This document shows positions 51,032 through 63,716 of a stretch of 64,000 nt of DNA, piece by piece. The stretch spans positions 4,550,037 to 4,614,036 of the forward strand of contig CM076651.1 in NCBI GenBank assembly GCA_038496675.1. The letters are read 5' to 3'. The position numbers and the translations under genes were made by a program. Within the stretch, counting starts at the first letter, position 1, and each line of letters starts with the position of its first letter. The notes below the pieces were generated by a model. That model worked only from the letters and a program-made list of their open reading frames with translations. It did no database searches and was not told the origin of the DNA. The stretch is from Rachycentron canadum. Taxonomy: Eukaryota > Chordata > Actinopteri > Carangiformes > Rachycentridae.

Positions 51032-52210
51032 GTGATGTTGACCAGATTGTGCCTCTGCAGCCTTGGAAAAAGATATAAAACCTGCGTCGTCCAGGGATTA
51101 CTGATGTCTCGCAGGAAATTGGCCTAATCCAAAGCAAATCCAGTGGGATATTTTCTGGTAATTCGCCGCTGACGGTTACTGTCCTTTTAACCACACGCCG
51201 ACACGTCAAGACGGATCTTTTGTTCTCATGCTTCACCGACCGCGGCCTCAAGACATCAATCTAACAGATGTTATTAGTCAGACGGGACTCGACTTGATTA
51301 CACAAGAGGCGCATTAGAGATGCAAGATAAGTAATCCTGTGCAGATTAATGATAAAATGTCCATACGGTTGGACACATTTTAGCAATCTTTTAAAATATC
51401 AGATGCACACACAATTTATTCTAATTTATAGATGGGCATCTTAAAGGCATTATTCATGCCCATAATTAACAACTAATTTATTCAGTTTTATTCTAAAAAG
51501 CTTTATATCCACTAAAACTAAACTGTTACCAGATGTGAGAATATAGTGATTTTGACCTTATTATAGTTGTTCATCCATAATATTTTGGTCTGTGCACTCA
51601 TATACTCACACAGCAACAGGCTGGCAGTGTTATCAACTGCTCTGTCATGGCAACCTTTGTTAACTACACTGCATCTGTGCCTCTGCTTCCCTCTCCTCCC
51701 CCTGCCTCTCTTCTCCCAGCTGCACTCATCCTTGTGCCTCTCAGAGCTACACCCCATCTCCCTTCTATTCCTAAATTGGAATCAACAGGACCTCAACTTC
51801 TGTCATGCCATAGTTTGATTTTTTTTTTTTTTTTTTTTCAGAGCCCTGCCTGAAAGTATAGTTGGCCTCTGCCCTCCTCACTTCACTCCTTGTTCCCACA
51901 TGGTCCCAGTCACCTGCTGCCATTAGCCTCAGCTTATGACCCAACCCCAACCAAGCACTTCCCTTCCCTCCCAAAACCCCCTTACACAAAGGGATCAGGA
52001 GCAGGACATATGCCTGTGTCTCCGATGCTGCTGCAGACCCCATGCCCCCCCCGTCATCTGGCGGATGACAGATGATGAGCAATGGGAAAAAAAAAAAACA
52101 ACTCCTCACTATGTGGAGTTTCACTGTTGTGTTGCAATGCACCATCTTTAGGTTTCTAGACAGATCAGTAGATAGCATGACTGTGAGACTTCAGGCTGCA
52201 GGATTTACAG

Positions 52211-52259
52211 CCCTCCACCCCCCACCCCCCACCCCACCCCACCCCTCACCTCCCACCCA
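52211..52259 (+). repeat. CCCCACCCC tract (strongly G-rich on the magi3 strand)
   Basis: About 49 bases of C-runs of three to six separated by single A or T. On the sense strand of the gene this gives at least seven G-runs of three or more. Confidence 0.75.
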
Positions 52260-53297
52260 GTACAAATGATAGAGCCGGTCGTTTCAGGATGAGCGGCAGA
52301 ATACATCATCCTCTCTCCAGTGAACAGGGCAGAGGGAAATGGGGAGTGGACCAAAGGTGTTGCCATGGAAGGGAGCTGTGTATAAATAACAAGGCTCTGA
52401 GGGAAGAAAAGACAGGGGAAAGAGGGTTGTTACGTCTCTTCACAGCAACTCTCCGATTTCGTTCCCATCTGAGTCATCAGCAGAGCTCTGATTTCACCTG
52501 AATCCTCTGCGCAGCGATGTGGTTCAAATCTTGGTGTATCATCCTTGTTATGTGAATTCAGTGGCCTCTCTCCTGCCGCTGTCTGGAGTTTGCAAGTGCA
52601 GAGAAGGTGAATGGAGAAAGAAATTAGACCAGGACCCTTATCAGTCAGGCATAGTCCAAGATCAACGATCTCCTCCTCTCGTCCCTCAGCTCCCCACTCT
52701 GCTATCGTCTTCCATCATTTCACATCCCCCTCGATGTCTGCAAGCTTTACCGAACAGCAAGCTGCCGTCGCGGTAATAAAAGCTGCCTCTGAGCCAAATT
52801 GCATGGTAGGGAAGAGAACAGCGAGCAGTGATTGCGCCACAGATTGCAGTTTGTGACCCGCCACCTCGAGGTCTAGAAGTCAGAGCATGTTGACCTTCGT
52901 GCGGTGGAGATGGAGGACTGATATCTTATCTCTGTCTCAGGAGAGGCGATGATGGATGTCTACCTAATGGGGCCTTTTGTTTGACTCTTGATAAACTCTA
53001 TTAGAGGATGCTGCTGCTGTTATTGATTTAACAATGTTCTATCAGATTTAAAAAAAAAAAAAAAAAAGAAAAAAAAAAACAGAAAAGTCGTACTGATGAT
53101 TATTTCTCACTTTCATCTCAACAATTCTCTCCACCCTCGACAATGAAGCGTAAATCCATGAATACTGCAACAAAAAGTTCAAGTTCAACTCAGGAGCAGA
53201 AGGCGGTGTACTTTTCTTGAGTGTCCCGTCGCTACAAATCTACAGCCCATGAATTGTAGATTTATTTTTACCCGCACACGGTTGCACAAATCCCAGG

Positions 53298-53375
53298 TGG
53301 CATTTCTCGAGTGGTCAAGGTCGCAGCTCTCGTGATCGAGAAGACCTGCGGTTAAAACCCTGAGGGCGCCGGAGC
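53298..53375 (+). other. tRNA-like (possible SINE head or tRNA relic)
   Basis: TTTCTCGAGTGGTCAAGG resembles a D-arm/box A, and GCGGTTAAAACCCTGAG resembles a degenerate box B and T-arm, with an anticodon-arm-like CTCTCGTGATCGAGA between. I cannot draw a full cloverleaf with a good acceptor stem, so I do not call a tRNA gene. Confidence 0.3.
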
Positions 53376-54242
53376 TGAGTGGGAGTGTGGTTAGGGGCGG
53401 ATGAGGTAAGGTGGTGAGGCAGCACAGGGCAGGCTGATTCAGGAGAGGAAGAGAATGACAGGCCGAGAAGAGGAGCTGAAGAGGACGGGGTCACCAGAGG
53501 TTAAGATAAGCTAGCATGTGCCGGAGGCTGAGGATTCGAAGGTTACTGCATTATCTGGTTTTGCTGGTAACACTCGAAGAGAGGAAAAGGGAAAATGAGT
53601 TTTATCTCACAGAGAAAACCTCCCCTTGGTGTTTTTTTGTTTTGATTACAAAGAGTGAAATTTGAGTGCACAGGTCAGCATACACAGGAGATAAGATTAC
53701 AGCAGTGAAGTAGCAAAACCTCTTTCCCTTTGTTTATCACACAATCCCTTTCAAAGGAATCAATACGACGCATGTAGCTCGTCCGTGAGAACTGTAAACT
53801 GCTTTTCCACCCCACACCAAGTCAGGTAGGGAAGAATCAAACAAAATAAAACCCAACATTTGGTGGCGGGTTAATCGATTTGATCCGATCACTCCGGGGA
53901 TCAATTAAGCTCCGTAAGGTTGAGACCCACTGTCTGCTATTTGCTTCTTGAATGAGGCAATATCTGTTAGAAAATCATCAGTTCACAGACATCAAAGAGC
54001 AGCTTGCTAATGAGTTTTTGCTCATTAAAATAAAGTTGAAAAGTAAAATCAATACTGTCTTTGGTAGACTGTGAGAATTCAACAAACAAGTCTGTACTTC
54101 ATTGTGTAATATGCAAATGCAAGAGCAAATGTTAGAGGTCATTAATAGATAATATAGAATTTCCTTTCAACACTTAAAATCTTCATATTGTGTCTAATTA
54201 CATTACATTGTCATACTTTTAATTATGAGACATATCTCCACT

Positions 54243-54788
54243 TTAAAAAGGTCCCATATTTTACATTTTGCCAGTCTTTTATTTGAAGTGTTGATATCCA
54301 CATGAAGTTATATTTGTGGTTTTAAGAACCAAAAAACTATCTCAAGTTCTACATCTCATCTCTCAGGCTTCTCTCTGAAGCTCCAGCAGCAACAGGTTGG
54401 TGAACTAAGGTTCTGAGCCTTGATTGGCTGTTTTCTGAGTGATTGAATAAAAACATAGCAGTTTTCAGGTGAATACTCAGGGAGACCAAATCCAAAAAGG
54501 TTGCATGGTGGGTCTTGGTGGGCGGAGCTTGGAGCAGGGCTCATGAGAGCTGCTTTGTTGTGACAACATAAAGTTACAGAAGTCCTGCTGGCTCGTTTCA
54601 AGGCTCAGTTTCTAAATACACGCTGTGTGCATTTCCTTTTGATACTTTCACAGTACTAATATAGAAGCTAGACCTGCTTTATAATTAAATAAATATTATA
54701 ATGAAAAATATGTATATATTTATTATTATTATTATTATTTGTTGTATAAAGTGTATAAATCTCACTTTATACAAAGCAGGACCTTTAA
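54243..54788 (+). mobile_element. MITE-like element, copy 3 of 3 (longest)
   Basis: Starts TTTAAAAAGGTCCCATATTT and ends GCAGGACCTTTAA, giving inverted ends of the TTAAAGGTCC type. It shares TTTATTTGAAGTGTTGATAT, TTCTCTCTGAAGCTC, AAAGTTACAGAAGTCCTG and GCTGTGTGCATTTCC with the other copies. An ATT trinucleotide run (about 54716-54740) sits near the right end. The minus-strand open frame at 54356-54601 is within it and is not a gene. Confidence 0.8.
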
Positions 54789-56412
54789 CCCAGTTAACAT
54801 CACTACATAAACACCGTACGACACTGTAAAAAAAAGTCCATTCCACAACAAGGTTAAAATGAGTTTTTTGCTGTTTTTATGTCACATGTTTTGAAGAAAC
54901 ATGAAGAGTCAGACACTCATTTCTCCTCATCAATGAAATAATGCCGCACATTCTTCACAGCTCTTGAAGCAATGCATATTTTTAGTGCTCAGTGTGACGA
55001 ATGATAGAAATATTTCAACTTTCAAATATAGGCCATGTTTCAGTTAGTCTTTCAGTGGTCACTTAGCAACTACAGGAGCTTCGATCAATGCAAAACTTCT
55101 GATTCCTGCTACTTGGAAAAACAAGAAGTGCCCTGCCTCAAGGCCTCGGATTGATTTTAATGGTCTCCAGCAGCTGGCCTTGTTTTTCTGTTGACACTTG
55201 GACTGCTCAATGAGCTTGGACAAACATAAAGGCCTATTGTTCACAGGCATGCTCTTACAGGAATGCTCAATGCCTCTCCCGCTGATTGTTTCCCTCAGCG
55301 CTCAGATTCTGCACAGAACAAAGTGACCATGGAGTCATGAAGTTAGTATCCAAACTCCGTGTAGAAATTCAAGGGAAGGCCGCAGACTTGATTGCTACTA
55401 TTTTACTGTGCAGTGGGAGGACAAAGAGGTGTCTGGCTTGGCTGAGCAGGCAACTGACAACTGTATTAGCGAGGGGAAAAGGGTAGTTAATAGACAGCAG
55501 AGGAAGAGTTAAAGGGTAAAATGAAAAGGCGATTAGGCGATGGTGGCCTTTAGCGGCTACATAGTTAAGGTGCAAAAGAGGACTGCCACCACTACTCTGC
55601 CCTTCAGCTGAACCGCACAATGAGGGATTCTGAAGAGTCAAAGTGTATTGCAGTATTACCCAGCGGGCCAGCAACAAAGGTCAGTACTTAAAAGCAACAA
55701 CACTGATCAATACTGCTCCACGTAGAGAACAGGACACCTTGCTGCACATGCGACAGGAAGCAGGCAAAAACTAGCCAGTGGGCATTAATGCGTAAGAATG
55801 TCTCTGGGTAACAAATCCAAACTTTCTCATACAAGTTTCGAGCATTAGAGAGAAAGCACTGTGGGGGTTCCATCTCAAAACTCACAGCTCCACTTTCACT
55901 TTTAACCAATCTCCAGAGAGACACTAGTCAGGGAACAGAGAGTGAGGCAGCACTGAGGCATGCGTGGAGAAAGGCCTTGAAATCAGTGGGCCTTGGAGCG
56001 GGAATGGCCTGTCAGGAAACACTGAAAATCTGCGAGGAAGAAGAAAAAAAAAAAAAAAAAAATCACTAGGAATCTGGAGACATTTCTTTGTCTGCAGCTG
56101 CTTTGACTAAACACAGACATTTAGATAAGTCGGACACAGATCTGAACAGCTCCAAACACACCTGTAATCGTGCGATCGGTGAAAAGGCACCCGGCTCTTT
56201 CATTACATCGTTGTATATCAGCGGGTTCTCTTTGGGATTTATTAGGTAAAATCTAAGGGGCCGAATGAAGCAGTGAGATGAGAGGAGCACTAACACAGGC
56301 AGAGAGCTGAGATAATGCAGGCAACATGAATGCTTCAGCTCACACGCGGTTCGTACACAGGAGCGGCTGTTCCTGACAAACAGACACAACACACTCGCAT
56401 GCGCCCCTTTTC

Positions 56413-56414
<2 letters not shown>

Positions 56415-56461
<47 letters not shown>
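56415..56461 (+). repeat. (CA)n microsatellite
   Basis: About 23 CA units. Confidence 0.95.
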
Positions 56462-56464
<3 letters not shown>

Positions 56465-56530
56465 TCCATAGTTCACTTAACAATGACTTGGCACTGTGCT
56501 CACTGAACTACAAAAAAGTATGTATGTCTG

Positions 56531-56533
<3 letters not shown>

Positions 56534-56591
<58 letters not shown>
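56534..56591 (+). repeat. (GT)n microsatellite
   Basis: About 29 GT units, inverted relative to its two neighbours. Confidence 0.95.
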
Positions 56592-56592
<1 letters not shown>

Positions 56593-56747
56593 GAGGGTGG
56601 GGGGAGTTAAGTAATGCCCCAGCTGGGTTCCAGCAGAGTGCAGCATAACACACTCTTGTTGTTCTTCCTGACCCCCAAGACAAGGCTCAGCCAGGCACGC
56701 ACAGCACCTCACACAACCCTTAAACTCCTCCTGACTGAGCCAGCCCT

Positions 56748-56748
<1 letters not shown>

Positions 56749-56804
<56 letters not shown>
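56749..56804 (+). repeat. (CA)n microsatellite
   Basis: About 28 CA units. Confidence 0.95.
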
Positions 56805-56806
<2 letters not shown>

Positions 56807-57193
56807 CTCTCCTACGAAGGACTTCTTCCCTCCCTGAGGTTTGAACATGGATCAGGAGAACAATAGACCCCATTAGCCCACCCTCAGTTCCCTCCCTTTC
56901 TCAAGAGAGATATTTCCTTTAGTTGTGCAATTATTTAGAATGAGTAATAACACCACTGTGTAACCTCGTCTGAGGGAAGAGATCTTGGCCTGAAGGCAGC
57001 AATAGTGACTATTTGGCTGCCACCATGTGCGGGCCACTCCTCTTGGCTTGCACAGTGAGCAGAGCTCAGCAGAGTAACGTTCAACTTAAAAGTGCAGGAA
57101 ACATATTTCCCGTTGTGTTTTCTGCAGATTTAGTGAATTGTGTCCTTAAAAAAGGCTCAAGATGAACATGTGGTCATCATATATCCCCCATTG

Positions 57194-57427
57194 TCCATAC
57201 AGCTTATCCTTAAAGCATCATGGGGGGGCGTTCCCTGCTGACAATAGGCAAAGGCCTGGTACAGCTCGGACAGGTTGCCAGACTATCACAGGACTGACAC
57301 ACTCCTGCTTGGGAATCACCAAACCTAACCTAATGTACATGCCAGGACTGTGGGAGGAAGCTGGAGGGAACCCACGGAGAGCACGCACGTTGCACTGCTG
57401 ACTAACCACTGCACCACCGTGCCGGCC
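57194..57427 (-). repeat. SINE-type retroposon, reverse orientation
   Basis: Read on the minus strand it starts GCCGGCACGGTGGTGCAGTG (the same head as at 45046) and includes GGGTTCCCTCCAGCTTCCTC and GACTGACACA-type wording. It stops near the GGATAAGC part before the GGAT tail. Box B is deleted. Confidence 0.75.
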
Positions 57428-59161
57428 AGTCATCACACAGTATAAGAATATTAACAAACAACACACGCACTAGCTGGGGGGGAGGAGGGGAGGCGGCAAA
57501 GATGCTCTCATACAATTTTTTTCTTGTGCCATTACACTAAATCAAATTTAAACAGCTGTGTACTAATAACCCTGCATTGACGTGATTGCTGTCATCCTTG
57601 TATGTCATGGCTCAGGTTAAACTCTTTGTAAAACATGAATTTAACCTTTAAAATTTAACTCCTACACTTGTTGTGTTTTTATTGGTGGGACTTTCCAGTA
57701 AAACATTTTTCTATTCTTAAACTTTAAACTATTCACCAGAAGTTAATTCTTCTTCGCTGTTCTAAAGCAGTAGTTGCCAGTGGCTGCACAGCACAAAATT
57801 TTGCGTTTTAGAGCCATGAAGAAGAATTATTTTATCTGTATGACACTTTAAAGTTTATAAAGAAATTATGTGATGTCAGCTCACACACCTGCCAATGCAT
57901 GATACTGCATTTTGAGCAGCATGGAGGGCCTTAGTATCAGGATCAGAATAACTCGAAGAGGCTGATTTAATTCAAAAATACAAACTGTTATTCCTCAAGG
58001 CCACTTCCCTCTGCCTGCCGCTCTACTTGTGTCATACCCTGCTGGCTGAACAAGCAAGACTCGCATCATACTGTTGGAGAAACGCCATTGAAACTTCCTT
58101 TCAACTCTTCACCTCAGCAGTTTTTCAGAAACAGCTCCGGAGTCAAACTCTCTTAAGAGGCATTTCAAAGTGCAACCACTTCAAACAAACAGGTTCAGTG
58201 CGCCAGAGGGATTTTTTTTTTCCTTGTATGACTTGGACGACTTTCAAAGAGAATCAGGTCTTAATATGGCCACAATGCAGTGATGTTTGAGCATATTTCT
58301 ACTGCTTTTTGCATCTCGTGGGCAGCAGCTGAAGCCCAATGCCCAGCATGTGACCGGCAGACCAAACACGGGAGACTTAAACCATCACATGTTTAACTTA
58401 TGCTCAACTGCTCAGACGTAATCTGATGTGATTGGCAGACACATTAAATACAACAATCCCATGTCGCCCCCTCCATGCCGCGCAAATCATTGATAGTCAT
58501 ATCAAACATGAGGCCTGCTGTCTATCAAACAGGGTAAAGTCCAGTCCACCCAATGATAAACTCTTAAATGGTAAAAAGAATTTCCTCTAAGGAAGTCGTG
58601 TGTGTGATAAAATCAGTAATGTGGGAAAAAGAATGTAATAAATGATTAAAAGAACAAAAAAAAAAAAAAAAATCCTAGTTTGAAAAAAGGCTGAAATGTT
58701 GATATAATGCTGTAGCTGCAGGCTGTCACCAGTAGGCAAACACTTGGTTTCAGTTTGTATTTGTACTGGAATATTTACACAGACCATGTCGTCTAACTCC
58801 AAGAAGAACCACAAAACGTAGAGTGAGTCTATTTTCGAGGGTTAATCTGATGGTAAATACAAGTCAACCGCTTGAGTGCTGCGGGGAACTATTTTCTTCC
58901 AAAGCAATTAAGCTTTTCATTTAATAACTTCCACCAATTTAACATCTTCCACCAATCACGCTCAATAATAAATACGGGAGGGAACGAACGGGGAAGAAGA
59001 AGAAGGAAGGTTTGAACAGTGGGCTGAAGGTGAGATAACACTTGGACTTTGATAAGTGTGAGAAACACAAACACAGTAACGCACCCACCCATGTACATAC
59101 AGTGACTCCACCATTTAGAGATACTGGAGAGACCAAAAAAACACGGGCACACACACTCACT

Positions 59162-59192
<31 letters not shown>

Positions 59193-61358
59193 CCAATTTT
59201 AACACGCCCATCAAATACTACCCCTCCGTAGAAAACTGATTTTCAATTGTGCTTTTGAATGGACACAGTAAACATGAATTCATCGCTGGCTTTGTGTGTG
59301 TCTGTGTGTGTTTGTGCAAATACACAACTACAGACACTCACACAAATATACCCAGTTCAGAGTCCAGTGACTACAGTTTGCTGACTTAATGACCCAGTGA
59401 GATATAGACGCTGCTGAGCAACTGGAGAGTGGCTAATCAACACATGATTGTTGTGACATTTCCGACTTGCCATTATCTGCAATTGGCCGTAATTCGCTGC
59501 TACTGCCAATGACTTCATTTAGCCCTCCCCGCAACTTCCAGACGGCAGCGTGGCTCATCTCCTCCCAGATGGGGCGTAGGGCTTAACTCAGACCTCATCC
59601 ACTCCTAATCCCTCCTCTCCTGTAGTCCTTCCTCCCTCTCTCTCTCGTCCTCCTCCTTCCTCATTGTTTTCCTCTTCTGTCTTTCCCTCTCCATCATTCT
59701 ACTTCGGCGGTGAATTGATACAGCCTGTAGCCTGCAACACAGAATGTCAAATGCCTTCTCGTCCTCATTACAGAGTTTCCCGAGGCACAAATTTCCACCA
59801 AAAAGCATTCATTTCTAATGCACTTCCAGAGTGTTCACCCCTGCTGCTACCTACCAAACACAAAGGCAAACACTGCTGTCTTAGAGCGTAGTTATTATTA
59901 TCATCCAACATTTACATGTCTTTTTTCCCCCCGCATAAGATCTTTGCTCTCCCAGTTTTGTTTATGAGTGATTTGCCAATGCAGGCGATTCATTGCAACT
60001 CTAGTACAACTAAGAGAGCTATCACAAAGGAAATAAATTATTAAAGCATCATCAAATGCCCTTTGATTCCACAGGATTGGCAAGAAAGGCTGAAAATAGA
60101 CTACACAAGGCACCTTGGAGCAGGTTTAAAAAAGAAAAATATACTGGATGTGAGGCAGATCAAAGAGATGCAGAGAGAAAACACTTGCAAGCTTGACAAC
60201 GAATCACAAACAGAAAATGCCGCAAAGTGAGAGCTTGAGGGTTTGTATGGTTTTGACGGAATATTATTCCATAATGCAGCGAGTGCGTCTCTCTGTCTGC
60301 ATGTGCGCAACTGCTGCTGCAGTGCTGCACTGCCGGAAAGGAAGTCAGACCTTGCTCCCAGAGAGATGCCTGGTTGGGCTGGGATCAAGGAGCAAGCTAA
60401 TTGGTCTCACTGCACTGTCTCCCGCCCCCCTTCCTCCTTTATTCTTGAACACACGTGCGTTGCACACATTCACACATGCCCAACAGCACTCATCACTGCT
60501 CTGAGATTAGCCTAAAAAAAACAATCGTGGTCTTACACTGCCATTATATGACGGACTGAGTCACTTTAAACCCTGCACTACAAGCCTTTCTCTTTAAATA
60601 TTCAAAGGGAGAAAGACAATACGCCATATCCCCCTTCCCAGGACTTGGATGTTGGAGGGTGTAATTGATACCAGTTGGTAGTTAGCCACCGTGGCTCAAT
60701 ACTTTCATCCTCGATACTGTCATCAGCCGCGCTGGTTGTCAAGGGCAGCAGCAGACGGCCGTTAAGTTTCAGAAACAACAGGCTTTGAGAGTTTATTATC
60801 TCCACCTCCAATCTGCTGGCGCTGCAAAGCGACTCGCTCGCGATGACAAACATCAACATCCCTCAATCTGGAAAAACAGGCTCGAGGTGGAAATACAATG
60901 CTGCTCAGAAACACCCCCGAAACCAACAAACTAGTGCGACAAGTTTCACACACAGGGCTGACAGGCACGGCTCCCTCTGGAGACAAATGCGCTGGTGAGC
61001 TTTACATGAGACCGTGGCGGTAGTGATGCGTTACCTGCACCTGCACATGCTCCCTAAGACGCAAAGAACTTTGTTGCCGCTTCCCAATTTGCGGATGAGC
61101 CCTCAGTTAATTTCACTTCAAAAACAACAGTAGTAACCACCAGTGGGTTAAGTGAACATGACATCTTTTCATGATGTTTACGTGCACTCCATTACGGCCA
61201 TTGTTCCCCCTCCTAGCCACAGACCGTCCTTCCTTTGAGGCGAGTACTATAACCCACACAGAGGAGGAGAATAAAGTCTGCTCTACTTTAGCCAGTCTCC
61301 CACATAAACCATCCACAGACGAGCAAGAGGAAAACAGAAGGACGGAGGAGATAAAAAG
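57428..61358. other. Intronic stretch, no gene seen
   Basis: No recognised exon or repeat family apart from the CA run at 59162-59189. A pyrimidine-rich block at 59606-59700 and a candidate conserved block at 59400-59560 are noted in findings. Confidence 0.5.
59162..59189 (+). repeat. (CA)n microsatellite
   Basis: Fourteen CA units. Confidence 0.95.
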
Positions 61359-61738
61359 NNNNNNNNNNNNNNNNNNNNNNNNNNNNNNNNNNNNNNNNNN
61401 NNNNNNNNNNNNNNNNNNNNNNNNNNNNNNNNNNNNNNNNNNNNNNNNNNNNNNNNNNNNNNNNNNNNNNNNNNNNNNNNNNNNNNNNNNNNNNNNNNNN
61501 NNNNNNNNNNNNNNNNNNNNNNNNNNNNNNNNNNNNNNNNNNNNNNNNNNNNNNNNNNNNNNNNNNNNNNNNNNNNNNNNNNNNNNNNNNNNNNNNNNNN
61601 NNNNNNNNNNNNNNNNNNNNNNNNNNNNNNNNNNNNNNNNNNNNNNNNNNNNNNNNNNNNNNNNNNNNNNNNNNNNNNNNNNNNNNNNNNNNNNNNNNNN
61701 NNNNNNNNNNNNNNNNNNNNNNNNNNNNNNNNNNNNNN
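61359..61738. other. Assembly gap (380 N)
   Basis: Flanks are purine-rich (GACGGAGGAGATAAAAAG on the left, GGAGAGAAGGGGGTAGAGG on the right), so the missing DNA is probably a purine repeat. Open frames that cross it are artefacts. Confidence 0.95.
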
Positions 61739-63203
61739 GGAGAGAAGGGGGTAGAGGTGGTTTTGACTGAGGGCTAAGAGGAGGGAAGTGCGGGGCCACT
61801 TATGCGCCCTGCCACCCTGCATCACCAAGCAGCCAATGATGGATGAATAGAAGCACATCCCAATAATAGAAACAACTCGGGCACCGAGCGGAATCATTAG
61901 CTGAGTAACAACGGGCTTTTCAGAAAAAATGAGGCTACATGTGTGTCTCTGAGTGTATGTCTATATGTTAAATTCTATCTAGTTCAGTGCAGGTACATTT
62001 TTCAAACTGCTTAGTGGCAAATCTACAGGGGATGAGTGCTAAATGTGTCTCTATTTCAAGGTAGCATCGAGGCCTGAGCCAAAGCAGCAAAGACCAATCT
62101 GCACGCGCCGTCCTGCTCTTTTACTCAGCCCCGCCTCCACTCCCGATTACCAGTTGTTTCAAGCAAACTTGGGATCACGCCGTTGTTTGCTGGAGACAAA
62201 GCCGGTCATATATTTGCATGTCATAGCAGCGGCGCTCACTGTGGTGTGCAGATAAAACGCACAATAAATCAGAGTAAACAGACAGATGGCTGGAACAAAC
62301 AGAGCGCCATGAGAACAGAAGGGCTGCCATGGAGGAGAAAACACAGGTATCAAGGACCTGTTAAGATTGAAGCCCGTGCTGATCGAACTCTCATGCGCCA
62401 TTTAAGAACTGTGCTGATGGCTTCACTCGTTTTAGACCATTAACTTTAACAGGTCGAATACATTTGACATTTTGTGCCAGAATATTTTTGCCAAACACAG
62501 CTTTACTTTAGTAAGTTAGAGTCATCAGTTTCCTGGTTTTTTTGGTTTGTATTTCATTCATTTCAGGAAAATCAGGAGAAATGCAAGAAATAAACAAATT
62601 ATATTTTCATATCCGAGTCATATCCGACTAATAATAGTTTTTTGGCTTTCACCTTCTGACAAGTTCCTCTTCTTCTACACCACATGATGAATACATTACT
62701 CTGAAATGGAAATAAATAAATAAACACATAAAGGAAGAAATAAAGTTAACTTCCATAAAACCAAAACATCTTCGCAGTCTGTTTTTAATACCAAAGTGAA
62801 ATGAATGAAAACCAATGATTGCCAGGAATGTAGAAAAACAGCCTGAAAATGACTAATGTGCTTTAAAAGCAGTCATTAGTTAGTAATGTGGTTAATGGAC
62901 CAGAACATGAAAAAACAATTGTATTGTCCTTAAACTCTGATGTGTCTGTGTGTGTGTTTTTTTCTGGTTGTGGTAACCCACTGAATGATCATCTGCCATA
63001 GGCTGCAACATGACAGCACCAGTGATGTAAAGAAAATTCCTGTAAGTCAGTGTGGTCTCATGGTCACGGCAGAATCTCTCTCATCCACAGGCTGCTGCCA
63101 TTCAGTGGATGCGTGACTCACAGCGGAGGTGAGTAAGTCATCAACTGCATTGCTGGAAAACCGCAGCAGCTTTTAAGTCACAAACACACCCTGAGTGAGT
63201 CTC
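61739..63203. other. Intronic stretch, no gene seen
   Basis: No recognised exon. An octamer-like ATATTTGCATG is at 62210-62220 inside a repeat-free, relatively GC-balanced block (62050-62270). Confidence 0.45.

Positions 63204-63250
<47 letters not shown>
63204..63250 (+). repeat. (GT)n microsatellite
   Basis: About 23 GT units, followed by CTCTGTGTGTGG. Confidence 0.95.
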
Positions 63251-63251
<1 letters not shown>

Positions 63252-63688
63252 TCTGTGTGTGGCAGAGATCCACACTCTTCTTGTTTCGGCTGACACTGAG
63301 GTGGCAGCGAGAGAGAAGATGACGCTGCGGTATTGAATACTGTCATGTATTTGAGTTGAGTGATGTCCTTTTGTTTGGTTCTCATTTCTGACATCTGTAT
63401 TTTGCAGAATGTGTTACTGTTGTGTGTATATGTGCTGGTTAGATTTAGGATCTTTTGCTGTGCAGTGGGGGATAATAACGGGTGTCTTTCCTCAAGATGA
63501 ATCAACAAAGCTGTTGGTGGTACGACAACGAAAATGATACAATTACTGCAATATATTTGATAAATTTAACAATAATAATAATGATATCAATGCAAATGTC
63601 AGATTCATCTTTAATTTGTTCATTGCATGTTTTGTCTCTTTTATTGGCAAATTAATTAGACTCAAATATAAATGTAGGGAGGTGGAGA

Positions 63689-63716
63689 ATTTTCCCACTG
63701 TGGGACAAATAATGGG
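63689..63716 (+). repeat. Retroposon-tail-like fragment
   Basis: ATTTTCCCACTGTGGGACAA then ATAATGGG, resembling the end of a fish repeat that usually continues into AGATAAGATAAG (compare 17685-17715). Only this short piece is present. Confidence 0.45.

Noticed and set aside
56415..56804. CRISPR-like array
   Set aside because: The repeats are dinucleotide microsatellites in a vertebrate intron; there are no spacers of regular length.
61113..61897. Open frames of 199-228 codons over the third gap
   Set aside because: Most residues are undefined, and the visible parts do not resemble any protein.
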